From contig NZ_CP102099.1 in NCBI RefSeq assembly GCF_024582815.1, forward strand, positions 3,596,001 through 3,660,000: DNA of 64,000 bases, read 5' to 3'. Of the stretch, positions 58,689 to 64,000 are shown piece after piece. The notes under the pieces were generated by a model. The model had not been told where the DNA came from. It did no database searches and saw only the letters and a list, made by a program, of their open reading frames with translations. Position 1 is the stretch's first letter, and each line of letters begins with the position of its first letter. A program made the position numbers and the translations under genes. The DNA is from Acinetobacter colistiniresistens. GTDB taxonomy: Bacteria > Pseudomonadota > Gammaproteobacteria > Pseudomonadales > Moraxellaceae.

Positions 58689-60827
58689 TTACTCGTCGTC
58701 ACCTTTTTTACCGCCAGCTTGGAACTTAGCGATGATGCCTTCCGCCACGTTACGTGGAGTTTCAGCGTATTTAGCGAATTCCATAGAATACGTCGCACGA
58801 CCTTGAGACATAGAACGCATTTGAGTCGCGTAACCAAACATCTCAGCCAATGGAACTTCTGCTTTAATTGCTTTTGTTCCACCAGGAAGATCGTCCATAC
58901 CTTGAACCATACCACGACGACGGTTTAAGTCACCCATGATATCGCCCATGTAGTCTTCTGGAGTTTCAACTTCAACTTTCATGATTGGTTCAAGAAGGAT
59001 AGGATCTGCTTTCATGAAACCGTCACGGAAAGCATATGAACCAGCCATTTTGAACGACAATTCATCAGAGTCGACATCATGGTAAGAACCATCGAATAAT
59101 GTCGCTTTGATACCCACAACAGGGTAACCAGCCAATACACCATTCTTCATACGTTCTTGAATACCTTTATCAACCGCACCAAAGAATTCTTTAGGTACAG
59201 TACCGCCGACAACTTCTTCAGCGAATTCGTATTCTTTACCAGCTTCTTCAACATCCATAGGTTCTAAACGAACATATACATGACCGAATTTACCTTTACC
59301 ACCTGTTTGACGAACAAACTTACCTTCTTGTTCAACAGACTTTTTGATCGTTTCACGGTAAGCAACCATTGGTTTACCAATGTTCGCTTCAACACCGAAT
59401 TCACGCTTCATACGGTCAACGATGATGTCAAGGTGAAGCTCACCCATACCAGCAATAATTGTTTGACCAGATTCTTCGTCTGTACGAACGCGGAACGATG
59501 GATCTTCTTTCGCCAAACGACCTAAAGCAATTGACATTTTTTCTTGGTCAGCTTTAGTTTTTGGTTCAACAGCCAATGAAATTACTGGCTCTGGGAATTC
59601 CATACGCTCAAGGGTAATGATGTTTTTCTCATCACATAATGTATCACCCGTAGTTACGTCTTTAAGACCTACACACGCTGCGATATCACCTGCACGGATT
59701 TCATCAAGATCTTGACGTTCGTTCGCATGCATTTGCACGATACGGCCGATACGTTCACGCTTAGATTTAACTGGGTTATAAACCGGATCACCTTGTTTAA
59801 GAACACCAGAATAAACACGTACGAAGGTTAAGTTACCTACGAACTTATCGTTCATGATTTTGAACGCAAGTGCAGAGAACGGCGCTTCGTCAGATGCTTC
59901 ACGAGATGCTTTAGTTTCATCTTTGTCGTCAAGAATACCTTCAATTGCTTTAACTTCTGTTGGAGAAGGCAAGAATTGAATTACAGCATCCAACATACGT
60001 TGAACACCTTTGTTCTTGAACGCTGAACCACAAAGCATAACTTGGATTTCAGACGCCAATGTACGTGAACGAAGACCAGCGATGATTTCTTCTTTAGAAA
60101 GATCACCTTCTTCTAAGTACTTGTCCATTAACTCTTCAGATGCTTCAGCCGCAGCTTCAACCATCTTAGTACGCCATTCTTGAGAAGTCTCAACGAGGTC
60201 AGCAGGAATATCACCGTATTCGAACTTCATACCTTGAGATGCTTCATCCCAGATAATCGCTTTCATTTCGATAAGGTCAACAACACCTGTAAATGTATCT
60301 TCTGCACCGATTGGCACAACGATAGGTACAGGATTACCACCTAAACGAGTTTTAACTTGCTCAACAGCACGGAAGAAGTTTGCACCAGTACGGTCCATCT
60401 TGTTCACGAATGCTAAACGAGGCACTTTATATTTGTTCGCTTGACGCCATACAGTTTCAGACTGAGGCTGTACACCACCAACTGCACAGTAAACCATGCA
60501 CGCACCGTCAAGAACACGCATAGAACGTTCAACTTCGATTGTGAAGTCTACGTGTCCCGGTGTATCGATTACGTTGATACGGTGTTGTTGGAATTGGTTA
60601 GCCATACCAGACCAGAAACAAGTTGTAGCAGCAGAGGTAATTGTAATACCACGCTCTTGCTCTTGTTCCATCCAGTCCATTGTTGCTGCACCATCGTGTA
60701 CTTCACCAATTTTGTGAGATACACCTGTGTAGAACAAAATACGTTCAGTTGTAGTTGTTTTACCTGCGTCAATGTGCGCAGAAATACCGATGTTACGGTA
60801 ATTACTAATTGGGGTTTGGCGAGCCAT
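58689..60827 (-). CDS. fusA: Elongation factor G
   Basis: The translocase GTPase of the ribosome, 712 residues. The start at 60827 ([20 protein letters not shown]) is the family start; the open frame extends upstream 15 codons. The G domain has [15 protein letters not shown] (about 17-31), the switch [32 protein letters not shown] (about 92-112), and [12 protein letters not shown] (about 146-157). The C-terminal half has [18 protein letters not shown] and the end [21 protein letters not shown]. It follows rpsG. Confidence 0.97.
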   Translation of the reverse strand: MARQTPISNYRNIGISAHIDAGKTTTTERILFYTGVSHKIGEVHDGAATMDWMEQEQERGITITSAATTCFWSGMANQFQQHRINVIDTPGHVDFTIEVERSMRVLDGACMVYCAVGGVQPQSETVWRQANKYKVPRLAFVNKMDRTGANFFRAVEQVKTRLGGNPVPIVVPIGAEDTFTGVVDLIEMKAIIWDEASQGMKFEYGDIPADLVETSQEWRTKMVEAAAEASEELMDKYLEEGDLSKEEIIAGLRSRTLASEIQVMLCGSAFKNKGVQRMLDAVIQFLPSPTEVKAIEGILDDKDETKASREASDEAPFSALAFKIMNDKFVGNLTFVRVYSGVLKQGDPVYNPVKSKRERIGRIVQMHANERQDLDEIRAGDIAACVGLKDVTTGDTLCDEKNIITLERMEFPEPVISLAVEPKTKADQEKMSIALGRLAKEDPSFRVRTDEESGQTIIAGMGELHLDIIVDRMKREFGVEANIGKPMVAYRETIKKSVEQEGKFVRQTGGKGKFGHVYVRLEPMDVEEAGKEYEFAEEVVGGTVPKEFFGAVDKGIQERMKNGVLAGYPVVGIKATLFDGSYHDVDSDELSFKMAGSYAFRDGFMKADPILLEPIMKVEVETPEDYMGDIMGDLNRRRGMVQGMDDLPGGTKAIKAEVPLAEMFGYATQMRSMSQGRATYSMEFAKYAETPRNVAEGIIAKFQAGGKKGDDE

Positions 60828-61004
60828 GATGTCTACATTCCTAAATGTTATATTTAAAACAGGACGCATCAATTAAATTGATGCGCGCGAATATCCATGC
60901 AGGCAACTTAAATACCCGCAAAGCCCCCACTTTGGTAAAGAGCGATGTTGAATCGTGCTGCGGTACGCATGAATATTCTCCTGATTAGGGACTGTTTTAT
61001 CCGC

Positions 61005-61475
61005 TTAGAAACGGTAGTGAGAGAAGGCTTTGTTGGCTTCAGCCATACGATGCACGTCTTCACGTTTTTTGATCGCTGCACCTTTACCTTCAGCTGCATC
61101 AAGCAACTCACCAGCAAGACGTAAAGCCATCGTTTTTTCAGAACGCTTAGCAGCAGCATCTACTAACCAACGCATAGCTAGAGCAGTACGACGGGATGGG
61201 CGTACTTCCATAGGTACTTGATAAGTAGCACCACCAACACGGCGTGCTTTTACTTCAACCATAGGACGAACTTTTTCAAGAGTAGTCTCGAAAAATTCAA
61301 CTGGGTCTACTTTGTTTTTTTCTTGAACGCGGTCTAAAGCACCGTAAACGATACTTTCAGCAATAGATTTTTTACCATCTTGCATTACGTGGTTCATGAA
61401 TTTAGCGATTGTTTGGCTGCTAAATTTTGGATCTGGAAGGATCTCACGAGCAGCGACTACGCGACGTCTTGGCAT
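61005..61475 (-). CDS. rpsG: 30S ribosomal protein S7
   Basis: Organises the head of the small ribosomal subunit and contacts 16S rRNA. The 156 residues start [20 protein letters not shown] and include [13 protein letters not shown] and [29 protein letters not shown] (about 74-102). rpsL lies 160 bp upstream and fusA 177 bp downstream on the minus strand. Confidence 0.97.
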   Translation of the reverse strand: MPRRRVVAAREILPDPKFSSQTIAKFMNHVMQDGKKSIAESIVYGALDRVQEKNKVDPVEFFETTLEKVRPMVEVKARRVGGATYQVPMEVRPSRRTALAMRWLVDAAAKRSEKTMALRLAGELLDAAEGKGAAIKKREDVHRMAEANKAFSHYRF

Positions 61476-61635
61476 TTTAATACACCTAATAATATGACAC
61501 TTCAGGATAATCCAGCAGTTTGTACAAGTGTCATGTACACGACGCTGGCCTTACTATACGTCGCTTGAATTACAAATCTATGAAGAATTCAAACAAGCGA
61601 AACGCTAAAGGGTTGTTTGGGCTAGTTTCCTAGAA

Positions 61636-62010
61636 TTACTTCTTAGGACGCTTAGCACCGTATTTAGAACGTGACTGGTTACGATCTTTAACGCCAGCAC
61701 AGTCTAAAGAACCACGAACGGTATGGTAACGTACACCTGGTAAGTCTTTAACACGACCACCACGGATAAGAACAACACTGTGCTCTTGTAAGTTATGACC
61801 TTCACCACCGATATAGCTAGATACTTCAAAACCTGAAGTTAAGCGAACACGGCAAACCTTACGCATTGCTGAGTTAGGTTTTTTAGGTGTAGTAGTATAA
61901 ACACGTGTACATACACCACGACGTTGTGGACAAGCCTTCAACGCAGGAACTTTTGATTTTTCAATCAAAGTCGTACGACCCTTACGGATCAACTGATTTG
62001 TTGTTGCCAT
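61636..62010 (-). CDS. rpsL: 30S ribosomal protein S12
   Basis: Forms the decoding centre. The 124 residues start [22 protein letters not shown]. The streptomycin-linked region [21 protein letters not shown] has Lys at position 43 (TPKKPNSA), the wild-type sensitive residue, and a Lys in [16 protein letters not shown] near 88. It starts the leftward block rpsL-rpsG-fusA-tuf. rpsL is the first gene; its promoter should lie to the right near 62020-62080. Confidence 0.97.
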   Translation of the reverse strand: MATTNQLIRKGRTTLIEKSKVPALKACPQRRGVCTRVYTTTPKKPNSAMRKVCRVRLTSGFEVSSYIGGEGHNLQEHSVVLIRGGRVKDLPGVRYHTVRGSLDCAGVKDRNQSRSKYGAKRPKK

Positions 62011-62168
62011 TTGGCAATTCTCCCGTTATTAAACAACCTTAAAAAAAGAAAATAACCTCTTTTTAAGGGCACATAATTGTAAGCTAAGAAGTAAAAATGG
62101 TCAACATTGTTAGTGCTGACCATTTCTTGGCTTTGTTGTGTTTTGATATCTAAAATTGCATACAACGC

Positions 62169-63509
62169 TTAACTAGGTTTTGTTGATGCAGGTTCGATAT
62201 CAAGTGCCTTCGTTTCTGTACCCATTTCAGTACTCTCTTCTACCGACAGGTGCTCTTGCTGCTTTAGCGCAGGCTGCTGTTCAGTATGCAGATGCTCAAC
62301 CACATGCTGCTCAGCTAATTGCTGAATTCCCTCTTCAACCTTGTCATCCACAGAATCCGTAGCAGCCGTATTTTCTTTGGTTTGAACAGTCACTTTGGTA
62401 ATCACATTATTCTGTTGCTCTGATGTGGTGTTATTGCCTTCAACTGCCACAGAACTTAATAAACGTGGACTCGCTTTTTTCAGCTGCTGTTCTGCTTTGA
62501 AATAAGCCTCTAAAGGTGAAGTTTTTTCATTGGGATGTTGATTGATATAAAATCGGGCCGCACCAAAAATTGCCTGAGATTTATGGCCGACATCATCCAA
62601 TAATCTCCAACTATAGAAACCACCCAGTGCTGCACCCGCAATTGGTGTCAGTTTACCAATTACTGATGCTTGAGGAATACGATTGAGCCAGTTCCATTTA
62701 AACTGACCATTTTCATCGACCAACCACTTTTTCACCAGTTCAATATCATTATTTGAACCGAGCAGCTGCTGGAATTGCTGTAAATTATGGGTTTCCAACA
62801 TGGATTGCAATGCTTTTAAGGCGACGAGCAAAGTCTGTTTTTCCGCAACCAAACTTAAGTCAATTTCTTTAAAGACAAAGGCAACGATCTCTTGATCTGC
62901 ATCTTCGGTTAAATCAAAACCGTGCGAACGTCCTGTCTGATATATGGTTCTCAAAGCCAGTACGATTGAAGCCGGGATATCAATCGCCGCACCCCACACC
63001 CCAGTAGCACCTGTAATTGCACCTTGAGCTGCTGCGAGTAATTTATTCTGCTCAATCAATGCCTGACTTAAACGTTGTGAACGCCCCGTATCCTGTGTCA
63101 GCTCAATAATATCTTTCACCCCGGCTTCTTCCAGAATTTTTTCTGTTAAGGAGCTATTCGAACTAAACTCATTCAACCATTGAAATAAATAGTCAGACAC
63201 CTTTTCCCCTAAATCTGGAGATACAAATGAAGCAACATTATTGACTCGGTTGTAATGGCGACCTAACAGCTGATGCGACAGTTTCGGGAGTTGTTGGCGT
63301 AACATTTGTTGAGGATTTTCATATTTTTCCACCTCAAACGGGCTTTTAAAACGTGCCTTCCCTTCGACAATATTGGATGAGTTGGCCAATTCCGCACCCG
63401 ATGTTGTTGGAGCCACTTGCAGTTTTTGTAATTCTGAACTGAGCTTTTTAGCCACTCCAAAGGCTTGTGCAAATAAACCTGAAGATTGCTTGTTTTTAGA
63501 TTTTGTCAT
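62169..63509 (-). CDS. EcsC-family protein
   Basis: A 446-residue protein with the EcsC-type core: GAQGAITGATGVWGAAIDIPASIVLALRTIYQTGRSHGFDL (about residues 165-205), and IGKLTPIAGAALGGFYSWRLLDDVGHKSQAIFGAARFYINQHP (about 285-330). The start at 63509 (ATG) has AGAGG six bases before it; the preceding TTG is not used. The C-terminal 90 residues are acidic, Glu/Gln/Thr-rich and probably disordered. It is a soluble or membrane-associated protein of unclear role. It is the last leftward gene before the fabB-type gene. Confidence 0.75.
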   Translation of the reverse strand: MTKSKNKQSSGLFAQAFGVAKKLSSELQKLQVAPTTSGAELANSSNIVEGKARFKSPFEVEKYENPQQMLRQQLPKLSHQLLGRHYNRVNNVASFVSPDLGEKVSDYLFQWLNEFSSNSSLTEKILEEAGVKDIIELTQDTGRSQRLSQALIEQNKLLAAAQGAITGATGVWGAAIDIPASIVLALRTIYQTGRSHGFDLTEDADQEIVAFVFKEIDLSLVAEKQTLLVALKALQSMLETHNLQQFQQLLGSNNDIELVKKWLVDENGQFKWNWLNRIPQASVIGKLTPIAGAALGGFYSWRLLDDVGHKSQAIFGAARFYINQHPNEKTSPLEAYFKAEQQLKKASPRLLSSVAVEGNNTTSEQQNNVITKVTVQTKENTAATDSVDDKVEEGIQQLAEQHVVEHLHTEQQPALKQQEHLSVEESTEMGTETKALDIEPASTKPS

Positions 63510-63798
63510 CAAGTACCTCTGTTGTGTAATCTGTGCATCTCTAGGTAAATACTAGGTTGAATGCAGATTTATCTCAACTTTTATCTGTGTACTTTCATTA
63601 CGTTTCGTCACAACCACACCAATATTTACGAATATTTACACAACTGGAAATAGTCATAAAATTTGCCATAAGAAATAAAAAACCTTTCTGCTATTATGGT
63701 GTCATTCACTCATAAGCCATTTTAATCGTTATTTTCTCCTGATTTGTATTCGTAGCGAGATGCGCAAGGCTTAGTATTACCAGAAAAGGGAACTGTAA

Positions 63799-64000
63799 AT
63801 GAAACGTGTTGTAATCACTGGTATGGGCATTAACTCATGTATCGGTAACTCTTTAGAAGAGGTCACTCATTCTTTAAAAAATGGAATCTCAGGAACACGT
63901 TTAAACCCTACTTATGCAGAACTGAATTTCAAAAGCCATGTCAGTGCAGCTGCTGAACAGGATTTTGAGGGCATTGACCGCAAACTCAAACGCTTTATGG
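63799..64000 (+). CDS. fabB: Beta-ketoacyl-ACP synthase, 5' part
   Basis: The first 67 codons of a condensing enzyme of fatty-acid synthesis: MKRVVITGMGINSCIGNSLEEVTHSLKNGISGTRL is the KAS I/II N terminus. AAAGGGAA lies about seven bases before the ATG. The active-site Cys is beyond the window. The N-terminal sequence is closer to FabB than FabF, but a related condensing enzyme of a secondary pathway is possible. The 289-bp gap before it holds the divergent promoters with the EcsC gene. Confidence 0.85.
   Translation, partial: MKRVVITGMGINSCIGNSLEEVTHSLKNGISGTRLNPTYAELNFKSHVSAAAEQDFEGIDRKLKRFM

Overview
The window is about 64 kb of chromosomal DNA from a gammaproteobacterium, almost certainly an Acinetobacter species. 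The reasons are an A+T-rich composition, genes packed on both strands with short gaps, the min, pilTU, rpsL-rpsG-fusA-tuf and fur/bamE/rnfH neighbourhoods in a moraxellaceal form, a one-piece tmRNA with an ANDESYALAA tag, and many house-keeping proteins of Acinetobacter type. The genus call is inference from gene content; the species cannot be set from this sequence.

Layout. 1-5100: end of a phytanoyl-CoA-type dioxygenase; a lipoprotein alpha/beta hydrolase whose 3' end was hit by an IS256-family element (8-bp target duplication, 1317 bp); a TetR regulator. 5100-8200: a divergent unit with a 7-TM membrane protein and an FAD amine-oxidase-type gene broken by one extra A; an orphan C-terminal lipocalin fragment; ssrA (tmRNA). 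8300-15000: gamma-glutamyltransferase lipoprotein, an EmrAB-type drug efflux pair, a heavily decayed methyltransferase and a thioesterase. 15100-21500: hemB, a ThiO-like oxidase, an NAD-dependent epimerase, small proteins, a candidate structured sRNA and a crotonase. 21600-33800: sbcDC, uppP, a YggS-type PLP protein, pilT-pilU, fur, bamE, rnfH with an overlapping membrane protein, and bacteriohemerythrin. 34000-42100: a class II amidotransferase, an OlsB-like acyltransferase followed by a MITE-like element, rep-dut-algC-argB, and an OmpA-family lipoprotein. 42400-54600: an acyltransferase followed by a protein with a voltage-sensor-like membrane domain and no pore, minCDE, ftsK, trxB, a large methyltransferase, and the two N-end-rule tRNA-protein transferases aat and bpt. 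54500-64000: rimI, two PF10118-type paralogues with matching direct-repeat operators, the tuf-fusA-rpsG-rpsL block read leftward, an EcsC-family protein, and the start of a beta-ketoacyl-ACP synthase.

Function. Most of the window is core: DNA repair and replication-fork upkeep (sbcDC, rep, dut), division and chromosome segregation (minCDE, ftsK), twitching motility motors (pilTU), translation and its quality control (str block, ssrA, rimI, aat, bpt), envelope building (uppP, bamE, OlsB-like) and iron control (fur). The accessory signal sits in 0.9-8 kb, 10-15 kb, 19 kb, 35 kb, 43-44 kb and 55-57 kb.

No defence island, prophage or CRISPR array is visible. The least-explained items are the pore-less voltage-sensor-like protein, the two PF10118 paralogues with 21-bp-spaced direct repeats, the MITE-like element behind the OlsB-like gene, a possible sRNA at 19.1-19.3 kb, and the TetR/7-TM/FAD-oxidase locus.
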